A stretch of DNA of 64,000 nt from Chamaea fasciata. Its lineage: Eukaryota; Chordata; Aves; Passeriformes; Sylviidae. The position numbers were made by a program, and so were the translations under genes. Below the pieces are notes generated by a model that made no database searches, was not told where the DNA came from, and saw nothing but the letters and a program-made list of their open reading frames with translations. Positions 13,901 through 21,927 of this stretch are shown piece by piece. Positions within the stretch are counted from its first letter, which is position 1. Every line of letters begins with the position of its first letter. The stretch is taken from positions 6,540,013 to 6,604,012 of the forward strand of contig JARCOQ010000006.1 of NCBI GenBank assembly GCA_029207755.1, read 5' to 3'.

Positions 13901-15439
13901 TTTAGTTTTCTTCCTTTCTTATACAAGATAAAAAAGGATAATTCAAAAATAATAATCTTTTATGAGCAGATGCCAAAATCTGTATAAAAAACCAGCACAG
14001 CACCATTCAGTAGGGAACACCATTAGCTTACTATGGAACCAGAAGAGAAATATATCATGTATCACAATGGTTTCTTATCTACTGTTAGGAATCTGAATCT
14101 GTCTTTCTGAAGACTAAGAAAATCAGTACTGAAAGCCTGTTATTATCATTGTAGGTAGTATGACTGCTAGAACAGTGTTCCAAATTTCACTGTTGGACCT
14201 CAGAAGACAGACTAAAGCAGTAGAATGTTCCAACCACAGTAACTTGAAGTGACATCTAAAAGCTAAGGTTTACAAGGAATTTCTCTTTCATAAAACCTTT
14301 TTTCTGGCACAGTAACACTGCAGCTGAGAGTGGCAGCCATGTACACTTGCAGAGTCGTACAGCAAAGGGGACCCAGAACTGGGCAGCTCAGTACAGAAAT
14401 CAGGCTAGTTTAAACTGGCATACAGGGAGTTAACAGCTGTTTCTCCTCAGCCCAAGGCATGACCATTATTGCCCTTTCCAAAAGGGATAAACCTTGGGGC
14501 TCCAGTCAGGAATCAGTGGGTGAAAGCCAGCTGGTGAGCAAAACCTGTACCCTGAAAAAGGCAGAGCACAGCTGTGAGTACGAGACTGGGGTTTCTAAAA
14601 CCGACAGTACTGCAAGATGAACAGAAAGCCTGGGGCTTGTTTTCCAAAAACCATGATCAACAGGAAGTCTCCTACAGCTTTTTTTTTTTTTTACATTTAT
14701 CGGTTTCCTTGCTTTGAACATCTCCTGGTGATCATCACCTACTACCACAGAGAGGGGTAAAAGCGCAGAGTACCTTCTTGTTCTGCTTTAGGAAGTGATA
14801 CCCCAGGGAAAGCTGCTTGTAGGCCTCCCCGTATTTCTCGTGCCAGTCTTGCACTGCCCTGATGGCTGCTTTCCGCAGCTTCTGCGCCACCTCCTTGGGC
14901 GGGGGAAGCGGCTGCTCGTGGTCTATCCCCACCGTGAGCTCCAGGAACTCCTGGAAGTTGGCGATGAGCAGCGTCCTGAACTGGTGGGACCTGGCGAACA
15001 GCTCCTGCACCACCTGGAAGGCGGAGAAGCGCATCTCGGCGTGCTCCTCCTGCAGCCGCGTCACCAGCAGGTGGTAGGCGAGGCTGATGTGCTCCTCCGA
15101 CGACCTGAGCACGGAGAAAACGAAGAAAAAGGAGGGAGAAATATTTAAAACGAGGCTCATCACATAAAAACGTAAGTTTGGGGAAGCAATTTATTTAACA
15201 TTTTAACGAAGCAGCTTCTGTGACGGCAGCACCCAGTCCCCAGAGCAGGCCCCAGGAACAGCGTTCGGGACGGCTCTGCCCGGGACTGCCGGCCTGGGGA
15301 CAACGAGCGGGGCCCGGTTCTGTCCCTCCCTCCGGCCGTACTTGCAGATCTTCTTCAGCTCCTTCATCCTGCCAGGCTCCAGGCGCGGCTCCCCCGAGGT
15401 GGTGAGCTCCTCCACCAGCTCAGCCAGGCGCTGGTCCAT
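7775..15439 (-). CDS. UVSSA: UVSSA, UV-stimulated scaffold protein A, N-terminal ~405 residues (coding exons 1-6; 3' part outside the window)
   Basis: UVSSA works in the nucleus in transcription-coupled nucleotide excision repair: it is recruited with CSA to stalled RNA polymerase II, stabilises CSB through USP7 and brings in TFIIH. Six minus-strand exons join in phase and match human UVSSA along their length, from the start [18 protein letters not shown] to the exon that ends just before the acidic TFIIH p62-binding motif. Visible parts are an N-terminal VHS-like helical domain (about residues 1-143, the CSA-binding region in human), a highly charged helix (144-184), a variable linker with EQPCCSKD and an acidic DDDD stretch (184-326), and a conserved helical segment (326-405). 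Human UVSSA has 709 residues, so roughly 57% is here. The zinc-binding C-terminal region (DUF2043) is not seen. The family assignment is very secure; the exon ends rest on splice-site reading and phase. Confidence 0.96.
7904..8557 (-). other. UVSSA intron 5
   Basis: This 654-base intron has a GTGGGA donor and a TTTGCAG acceptor. It contains the A-rich (AAAAC)n repeat listed separately and nothing else recognisable. Confidence 0.9.
8246..8326. repeat. A-rich simple repeat, (AAAAC)n-like
   Basis: About 80 bases consist of A and C only apart from two G's, with several consecutive AAAAC units at the left end and A/C runs after that. It lies inside UVSSA intron 5 and has no associated recognisable retroposon body. 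Confidence 0.9.
8558..8667 (-). CDS. UVSSA: UVSSA coding exon 5 (residues 326-362)
   Basis: The 110-base exon has acceptor GAGCAG|AT and donor ATTCAG|GTGGGA. It encodes (D)[16 protein letters not shown] and then [18 protein letters not shown], aligned with human [19 protein letters not shown] and KLIRNKFLPAVCSWIQ. It is too short for an ORF of ordinary length on its own and is identified by homology plus splice phase. Confidence 0.94.
8668..9707 (-). other. UVSSA intron 4
   Basis: This 1040-base intron has a GTACCT donor and a GAGCAG acceptor. I see no other feature in it. Confidence 0.9.
9708..10133 (-). CDS. UVSSA: UVSSA coding exon 4 (residues 184-325 plus one base; linker)
   Basis: This 426-base exon encodes [20 protein letters not shown], matching human EMSGEIESCLTEVESCFRLL, then a variable Ser/Pro/Asp-rich linker. 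Three islands in the linker are conserved: [12 protein letters not shown], an acidic DDDD run, and [18 protein letters not shown]. The acceptor is GATAG|AA and the donor CAG|GTACCT. The join to exon 3 restores a Glu codon and the join to exon 5 restores an Asp codon. Confidence 0.96.
10134..11306 (-). other. UVSSA intron 3
   Basis: This 1173-base intron has a GTTGGT donor and a GATAG acceptor. I see no repeat family or additional coding signal in it. Confidence 0.88.
11307..11427 (-). CDS. UVSSA: UVSSA coding exon 3 (residues 144-183 plus one base)
   Basis: The 121-base exon starts [20 protein letters not shown] and ends EKEME plus G. It corresponds to human VDFQDTNARSLAERKREEEKQ. It is extremely charged (alternating E/K/R) and probably forms a long helix or short coiled coil after the VHS-like domain. 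The acceptor is TTAG|GTG. The donor is GTTGGT, weak at the third intron base. Confidence 0.95.
11428..14773 (-). other. UVSSA intron 2
   Basis: This 3346-base intron lies between the GTACTC donor and the CTTAG acceptor. It contains an unrecognised 146-codon frame on the opposite strand (12517-12957), discussed under findings, and short homopolymer runs. No repeat family was recognised. Confidence 0.9.
14774..15104 (-). CDS. UVSSA: UVSSA coding exon 2 (residues 33-143)
   Basis: This exon of 331 bases has acceptor CAG|G and donor AAG|GTACTC. It encodes the bulk of the VHS-like N-terminal domain: [31 protein letters not shown] and [19 protein letters not shown] match human UVSSA closely. The exon is notably GC-rich compared with the downstream exons because it lies at the edge of the CpG island. 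A 117-codon frame on the opposite strand is only its shadow. Confidence 0.97.
15105..15341 (-). other. UVSSA intron 1 (short, 237 bases)
   Basis: The donor is GTACGG and the acceptor GCTCAG. It lies within or at the edge of the CpG island. Confidence 0.9.
15342..15439 (-). CDS. UVSSA: UVSSA coding exon 1 (residues 1-32 plus two bases of codon 33)
   Basis: The exon begins at the ATG of [16 protein letters not shown], the same N-terminus as human UVSSA, and ends with KELKKIC plus AA before a GTACGG donor. The next exon supplies G to complete lysine 33. The frame stays open far upstream of this ATG through the GC-rich promoter, but that extension has no resemblance to UVSSA, so the conserved MDQ start is preferred. 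Confidence 0.96.
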
Positions 15440-15556
15440 CTCCGCCGGAACCGAGGCACCGGAGCTGCCGGGACAACCGCCCCGAAGGTCTCTCAAGCCG
15501 GGGAAACCCCAGCCGGGAACCTCCAGGGGCGACGGGCCCGGCCGCGACTGGGCGGC

Positions 15557-15564
15557 GCCATCTT
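15557..15564 (-). promoter_or_regulatory. YY1-type motif AAGATGGC in the UVSSA 5' region
   Basis: On the gene's strand the sequence reads AAGATGGCGCC, about 118 bases before the ATG. YY1 sites in this orientation typically sit just downstream of the start site of TATA-less genes, so transcription may begin close to 15565-15600. The motif is seen directly; the role is inferred. Confidence 0.6.
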
Positions 15565-15580
15565 CTGGCCCTCGGCGGAG

Positions 15581-15780
15581 CCCCGCCCCTGAGGAAACCC
15601 CGCCTCTTACATAGGCCCCGCCCTCAGGGCGGGGCACGCCCCACAATTGCACGCGCACTTCAGGGAGCCACGCCCACACGGGCCCCCGCCCATCGAGCGC
15701 TGAGGTCACGCCCCTCACTGGAGACCGCGCCCCTGTGGGGGCCCCGCCCCTTTGGGGTGCTGCTCCCCCCGCCCCGCGGC
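15581..15780. promoter_or_regulatory. Array of about ten GC/CACCC boxes (Sp/KLF type)
   Basis: CCCCGCCC, CACGCCC or their reverse complements occur near 15581, 15598, 15614, 15627, 15636, 15669, 15681, 15706, 15726, 15740 and 15765. The density is what a housekeeping Sp1/KLF-driven promoter would show. Confidence 0.7.
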
Positions 15781-15835
15781 GGGTGGTACCTTCCTCCCCC
15801 CCCTCCCGGCACCTACCACCGCCCCCCCCCGCCGC

Positions 15836-15877
15836 TTCCGCACGGCGCCGCCCACGTGACGTGCCGCACCCGGAAGC
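15836..15877. promoter_or_regulatory. E-box/CRE composite flanked by ETS motifs
   Basis: CACGTGACGTG (15853-15863) overlaps an E-box CACGTG with a CRE-like TGACGTG. An ETS-type CGGAA lies at 15871-15875 on the plus strand and another at 15836-15840 on the minus strand. These motifs are common in TATA-less promoters; occupancy is inferred only. Confidence 0.6.
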
Positions 15878-16013
15878 GCGGCTGGAGAAGGGCGGGGGAA
15901 GCCTTAAAGGAGCCGCGTCCCGGCTTTGTGTGAGGAGATGGTTAACCCCTCGTTGTCCGCAGGGCTGAGCCAGCCCGGAGGGGCGAGCAGCCGGCACAGA
16001 GCGGCCCTGCTTA

Positions 16014-16460
16014 TCATAGAATCAATTACACCTCCGAGATCATCGACACCAACCCAACACCACCACTCCAGTCTTTCCTTAAACACCTCCAGGGACGGTG
16101 ACTCCGCCACCTCCCTGGGCAGCCCGTTCCAAGGTCCAATCACCCCCTCTGTGAAGAAATGCCTCCTAATGTCCAACCTAAACCTCCCCTGACGCGCCTT
16201 GAAACTGTCCTGTCGTCCTGTCGCTGCTGTGGGAGCAGAGCCCGATCCCCTCCTGGCCAGCGCCTCCTGACAGGGAATTGTAGCGAGCCAGAAGCGCCCC
16301 CTGAGCCTCCTCTCCTCCAGGCTGAGCCCCCGGCCCCCTCAGCTGCTCCTCACAGCAGCTGTGCTCCAGCCCCTTCCCCAGCTCTGTCCCCATCTCTGGA
16401 CACGCTCCAGCACCTCGGGGACCTTCTTGGCATGAGGGGCCCAACCCTGGACGCCGCTGC
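16014..16460 (-). mobile_element. CR1 LINE 3' fragment, minus orientation
   Basis: The left end carries the CR1 3' terminus TCATAGAATCA. It is followed by 'accaacccaacaccacca', 'acacctccagggacggtgac', 'cctaatgtccaacctaaac' and 'tggacacgctccagcacctc', all characteristic of avian CR1 read backwards. Translated on the minus strand it gives FFTEGVIGPWNGLPREVAES followed by PSLEVFKERL, the familiar C-terminal end of the CR1 reverse transcriptase ORF. The 5' side is truncated, as usual for CR1, and the right boundary is approximate. It inserts directly upstream of the UVSSA CpG island. Confidence 0.93.
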
Positions 16461-19400
16461 ACCGCCACCAGAGTGTCCCCGTGCGCTGCCCCAAGGGTCT
16501 GGTGCCATTATGGGACACGGTGAGACTGCCCTAGACTCGCCAGGGATCCCCATCTCTGAAAGTGCTGCTCAACCACTGGGAATAAAGGTGCTGCAGGTGC
16601 CCACTTTGAACATCCTGAAGAAGGAAGACGTCTAAAATATCTGTTCCCGTTCGAAGATGTTGTCAGCTAATTGACAGATATTTCCATTAATCCACAGTTA
16701 TGCGCTTGTTGGAAGCAGTTTATGTGGATTGGTGTTGCAGCTGTGTCTGCTGGCTCCTGTGATCGAGAAAGATGGCAATGAACAATTTTCACTAGAAATG
16801 GACTCACATCATCGACCGGATTTACTGCAGTAAATGAATACATGCATTTTGCAGTGGCTCTGCTATTTCTGACACTGCATGAAACCAATGACATCCTACT
16901 TTTTAATAATGTTTATCCTTTCTGCATTGCCTTCCATCAAGCACAGTGCATTTCCACGTGAAAGTCATGCAGAGCGGCAGAGCTCATCTTTAAAGTTTAG
17001 ATCAGTTTACTATTTCACTGTTTATATCTATTTCTTTTCTTCATATGATTGAAAGTGCCAGAACAACTGCTTTCTGTTAGGGTATGACTTGCAACAGGAG
17101 CATTGCTGTGCTATCTGGAAATGGAATTTCAAAATGAGCCTCAAGCAACACACTTACCATCTACAAAGGCTCTGATTTCATACTTTTGCATAATATTTAA
17201 AGAAATCCCTGATAGGAGCCATATGGTTTTGCAAAGAATCCGTTGATGAATGAATGAATGAGTGCTGAGTTGTCTAACTCATTCATGCTAGTCCCTTAGG
17301 CAAATCCCAGTGAGAGCCAGGCTATTTATTTATTTATTAAAATCAAAGACAATTACATAAAATTGTGTTGGCTTAAGTCTCTGAGTCTCCTTTCCCTGCT
17401 ACTTTTTAATGAACATGGCAAGTATCCACCATTCAATCGTTTCCATATTCTTTTCATCTGGACCAGCCTGATAAAAGGCTGAAGAGAGCCTGAACACTGA
17501 AAAATTCATTCAGCTGCAGAAGTCACAAACCTCTGTACCTGCACTGATTTTCCCCAGCTGGTCTGGGCTGTTCCATGGAGGGGAATACAGAGCACTGTGG
17601 AGTGCAGAGGCAGAGCTGTACACCAGCTGATATCACTTCAGAGCCTCCGAGTTCAATGGTCTTCTTTTTTGTTTACACCTGGCTTCAGCAAAGCCTGGAT
17701 CTGTAGCTTCGTGTTATGTGGATTGTTGAATCAAGGAGTTGCATTTCTTACATCTGTACTGAGACATCAGCAGGAGCAACGTGGTGACACTTCGTGAGTG
17801 CTCCAAAGTGAGTGACACCTTGCCAGAGCACAGACTCTTCCAGAAACACTGTCCTGTCCAGCACCTCTCCAGATACCCAGCACTGTCATTGTTGGCAGGA
17901 GGCGTTTGCAATGGGAATGTTCTCCTACAGGAAGGGATCTCCAGACAGGACCAGTTGGTCCACCCAGAGGCCATATTCTGTTGGTCCAGTACCTTTGGCC
18001 AAACACACAGGCAAAGAAAAGCTCCAGAATTTTGTCCACTGACAATGATTTGGGTCTGGGTGTTCTTGCATTAAGGAAGGACCCTTTGTTCCATCACAGA
18101 TTTAAAAGGTTAAACTGATGGCCCTAGGAAGGATTATTTCAGACTTTGTGCAATACTAAATTATCTGGTTTAGTTTTTTTTGTAAAAGAAGCATCTCAGT
18201 AGGAGACAGTTGCACCATTTTACTAGATGTTTCTTTGCCAAGGGTTGTTTTCCAGCTTTGCAATAAAGGAGAATGTCAGTCAAAAAGAAACCCCCATAAC
18301 TATTAAGACAGCTGTATTCAACTTAATGACACAAAAATTAAAAAGGAGGATTTCTTTCCCTGCCAAAATGGAACTTAGGCTTCCCTACAAATAATTTGGA
18401 GTTAAAATAACTTTTGTTTCAGGTCTGAAGATACAGAAACATGATAAACACTTATATTAAATTGTCACAGAGTTTGTGCCAATTGGGTTGTAAAGAAAAT
18501 TACCTCCTATGTGAGCTGAACAGGTGCTGAACCAGCAGTTTGAGTTGAGCAAAAGGGTGACAGATATTTCAAAGCTCGGAACTACCTTGTAAGGGATAAA
18601 GACTTTATTTACACAGATGTTCTCAAAGGGGAAATAGCCTCTTCATTAAACCCTCAATAATGCAAGGCCAAAGGTACTTGGTGACCCTCTCTAACTATGT
18701 GAAATAGTGACTGTGACAACTCTTCAGCCGATTGTAACATTTTGTAATTGTGTCCTAGGACGAGATGGATGAACCTGGTCTGTGTGGCCTAGACCACTAA
18801 TTTAATGTCCACTTGTGAGTTGGATGGATCAGCAATAGCTGTAGGAGAACCATCACAAGTCAAGGAGCACCTTCCTACACATAGAAGGTGCACCTTCCTA
18901 CATTCTAGACATGTATTCATGTCTAGAATAATTTAAATAAATGATCTTACAGCAAATCCTGAACACCGATGTGGACACACTTGATTAGTATCAATGAGGG
19001 TAAATTGTTTGTTTCTTCACTGGGATATCTGTGCAGACCCAAAGTGGAGCTTAATGAGCATTTTTCTGTGTTAGACAATATATATCCACACCAGGAGTTA
19101 ACATTTCTACACAAATGCACCCAGAAAAGACCAAGGCACACCCCACTGCACTGCACAGGGGTGTCTTTGGGGATCAGGGGGATACCAGCCTTTAAGGCAG
19201 GGCTTGGATCAGATGGTGCAGAAAAGGAGCAGCTTGAAGGTTGCTAACATGTAGAAAAGGAGACTGCAGAGGAAAAGAGCACCCCCAAGGCTACCAAAAG
19301 GGGAAATCCAGCCCAAATTCTGCATGAAGACCCTCTGATGCTCAATCATACAAAGACAAAAATGTCACTTTCCTGTGCGTGTAAATACTGCTTTCAAACA

Positions 19401-21364
19401 CTTGCTGTTAGCAGAAATTTCTTAGACAACCTGAAGAGACTGGTTTGGTGTCACATTGACTCACTAATGGTACTGTTTAGAAGCTCCTTCTGCCTGATGG
19501 ATGTCTGAGCTGTCCCATCCTTGGAAAGCCTGAGACTGTAGTAGAGCTGCAGTCCCTCCAGCTGGTTTCTCCAAATGAGAGACTGCATGGAGCTGTGGCT
19601 CAGAAACCCAAATTAATTCCTTTTTTTCTTTTTTATTTGCCAGGGATGCAGAAAGGAGAGAATTGCTCTGAAGCTGCTAAAAGCTGCAGTGGTGCCTCCA
19701 GTTAAAGGGCAGTGAAGTCCATTCCTGATGTCACCGTTTCAGACGCCGGGTCTGTGCATATCTTGCAGCCTTCACACGCCACTGCACAAGCACTGTGTGC
19801 TCTGCTCTGGGGTTTTCCATTGCAGATTCCTCCGTCCTGTTCATGCACCAGGCAGCTTGGACCCACAGTGACACTGCAATCCAGCGTCCTCAGCCATCCA
19901 TCTAAACCCACTGCACCCCCTCAGCACCAGGACAGTGCCCAAACGCTCTCAGCCTTCAGGCCTGTTCGGCACTTCCATCATCTTTTATTTGCAGTGAGCA
20001 AGAAAGCCTCATGGATCAAAATCAGCTTTTCCAGGGAATTTCTTTTATTGTCATGATAAAAGATTGCCTTGTCTGTATGAAGAGATTATTTATACAGGTT
20101 GGCTTTAGCAGGCAGGAAGAAAGTCCCTGGTTTGAGGAGATTACGAGGTAGTTGGGACAAAAATAGAGTGCAAAGACCATAGTTTGAGAGGGAAGGAAAT
20201 GTTAAAGTAACTAAAAGGAAGAAGAAAGTGTCTTGAAAAGCAGGAGGTAGCAAGTCTTGTGAAGTGTCTGTAGCTATTTATTTATGCTTTTAAGGAGGTA
20301 TGTTGCACTTCTGTGGATCAATACCTAAGTTGAAGCAGAACGGGAAAATATTTATTCATATTTCATGTATTTGGACCCCTTTGCGTGCTCTCAGTTTCTG
20401 CAGCAAGTGTGTCACGACAGTTCCATTGACCAACCCTACTAGGATTCCTAAATGTTTCACCATTTTTTAGGCAATTGAACCTCAGTACAACTTGGAATGA
20501 GACGTAGGGACAGCCAACACATATGATCCCATTCCTTGGGCAGCAGCACCTCCTACAGGGTGCCCTCAGCGGTGTAACTCATGCAGCCACCCCTGTTCTG
20601 TCTTTCAGCTCCTCTCACCTGAGTCCTAAAAGGCCTCTTAAATGAATCGTTCCTGCTTTTCCTCTTTGTACAAGTCATAGCGGTAAAATTATATCAAATA
20701 CTGAAAAAGAAAGTATTTGTAGTGAATATTACTCGGTAAACTGTACAAAAAATTCTCTCGATGTCCTTGACATCCAGTTCTGCTCCAGTCATGGAGCCTG
20801 TATTCTAGTGAAGTGTGGGGGTTTATTGTTTTTGAAATGTAAACAAAACTGGGAGTCAGTAGTTACAAATGGTGTATATGTAGGGATAGTAGAGGAAACT
20901 GCGCTGCCAGTGCTGGTCTGAGCTGGGTGACTGTGAGAGCCTCTGCTCAGTTGAAATCACAGAAAATACTCTGTCATTGCCTTTGTCACTGCATTCCTGC
21001 ATGGCCACGAGAGGCACAGCCGGAGGGACACGGCCTTCTGACTGCTGAGGGAAAAAGTTCTGCATCTATTTAGAAAGTGTTTTATTTATTTAATAAAAAA
21101 ACCCCCAAAACTACTCGAACTAACAAAACCTAAAAAAATCCCTACAGCTATAATATAATATTAATTAAGCTTATAGGGCTAGGAGAAATCTACTTTTCAG
21201 ATAAGTACATTTTCAAATCAGAATAAAAATGAAATTTATACAGAAGCATAATGTACTTTTAAGATGGGTTTATTTGCAGATAAGAGTAAAAAAAATGACA
21301 TTATAAGGCTCTGAACTTTCATTCTTCACCACAAGTGTGCCTAGTGAATTACACACACCATAAA
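16461..21364. other. Intergenic sequence between UVSSA and MAEA, left part
   Basis: No recognisable gene. It contains a short GAAT repeat near 17245-17264, an ATTT-rich stretch at about 17323-17340, and the hairpin with flanking direct repeats at 18867-18929. Open frames of 60-115 codons occur on both strands without any family resemblance. Confidence 0.7.
18867..18929. repeat. Perfect 12-bp hairpin preceded by a 13-bp direct repeat
   Basis: GCACCTTCCTACA occurs at 18867-18879 and again at 18890-18902, with an inverted AGAAGGTGC between the copies. Immediately after, ATTCTAGACATG (18902-18913) and CATGTCTAGAAT (18918-18929) form a perfect inverted repeat with a 4-base TATT loop. The function is unknown. 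Confidence 0.9.
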
Positions 21365-21620
21365 CTCTTTTTATTTCCCCCTCCCGGAGCAGCCCGGGGC
21401 ATTTCTGCCGGTGTAAAGCCACAGGCGGGGGGATCACTGGAGACGGAGCTCCTGCAGGAGGGGCTGCGGGGTGTTCCCGGTGTCCCCGTGTCCCCGCCGG
21501 GCTGCCCTGGGCGCAGCCCCCAGCAGGTGGCAATGCAGGAACACCTGTAGCCCGTCCAGCCGGGAAAGGCTGGGGCTGGCACCGCTCTTCCTGGGGAAAA
21601 GCCTCGCCTTGGAAACCCTG
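21365..21620. other. Orphan CpG-rich patch in intergenic DNA
   Basis: About 250 bases of GC-rich, CpG-containing sequence sit in AT-rich surroundings. Open frames run on both strands (71 codons plus; 77 and 87 codons minus), as expected for GC-rich DNA. No protein family was recognised. It could be a promoter of an unannotated noncoding transcript, a small exon or a GC-rich chance patch. Confidence 0.5.
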
Positions 21621-21768
21621 CTCGATGTTTTCAGCGCCAGCTACAAATCGCGGGAGATTTTATTTTGTTTTTAAACTGTAGGATTTGAGCTTACAGGCTT
21701 TGTAGCAGCAGCTTTTGGCAATGGGGTGGATGTGCCAGGTCCAAAACCTTAGGGGTCACCTGGGAAAG

Positions 21769-21850
21769 TCATGGAATCATTTATGTTGGAAAGGATCCCC
21801 AGGATCATCAAGTCCAGCCATTCAGCCACCATTGTCAAGGCCACATGTGA
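21769..21850 (-). mobile_element. CR1 3'-end fragment, minus orientation
   Basis: The text 'tcatggaatcatttatgttgg' followed by 'aaaggatccccaggatcatc' and 'aagtccagccattcagccac' is a mildly diverged copy of the CR1 3' terminus read backwards. Only about 80 bases remain. Confidence 0.85.
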
Positions 21851-21882
21851 CAGATACTTAAATATGGCACGTTATATTTATC

Positions 21883-21927
21883 TGTATATACATACACACA
21901 CACATATACATACATATGTATATAATG
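21883..21927. repeat. TA/CA microsatellite
   Basis: Alternating TA and CA dinucleotides (tatatacatacacacacaca and onward) lie just beyond the CR1 fragment. Confidence 0.85.

Larger units (their letters stand above)
15440..15990 (-). promoter_or_regulatory. UVSSA CpG-island promoter and 5' UTR
   Basis: The sequence is very GC- and CpG-rich, in sharp contrast to the AT-rich flanks, and ends directly at the conserved UVSSA start codon. There is no TATA box at a convincing position. Visible elements are about ten GC/CACCC boxes between 15581 and 15780, a YY1-type motif at 15557-15564, and an E-box/CRE/ETS cluster at 15836-15877. The layout suggests transcription starting somewhere in 15565-15900 and running leftward. 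The exact start site cannot be read from sequence. Confidence 0.85.

Noticed and set aside
14795..15148. 117-codon plus-strand frame
   Set aside because: Shadow of GC-rich UVSSA exon 2 on the opposite strand.
15203..15997. 264-codon minus-strand frame across the UVSSA promoter and exon 1
   Set aside because: Only the MDQRLAEL... part to the GTACGG donor is UVSSA. The upstream extension is a GC-rich, stop-poor promoter sequence with Gly/Ala/Arg-rich translation, and the downstream extension reads through the intron.
16159..16635. 158-codon plus-strand frame rich in Pro/Ala
   Set aside because: Lies in the antisense strand of a CR1 fragment plus flank; the minus strand carries the real CR1 reverse-transcriptase C-terminal coding remnant.
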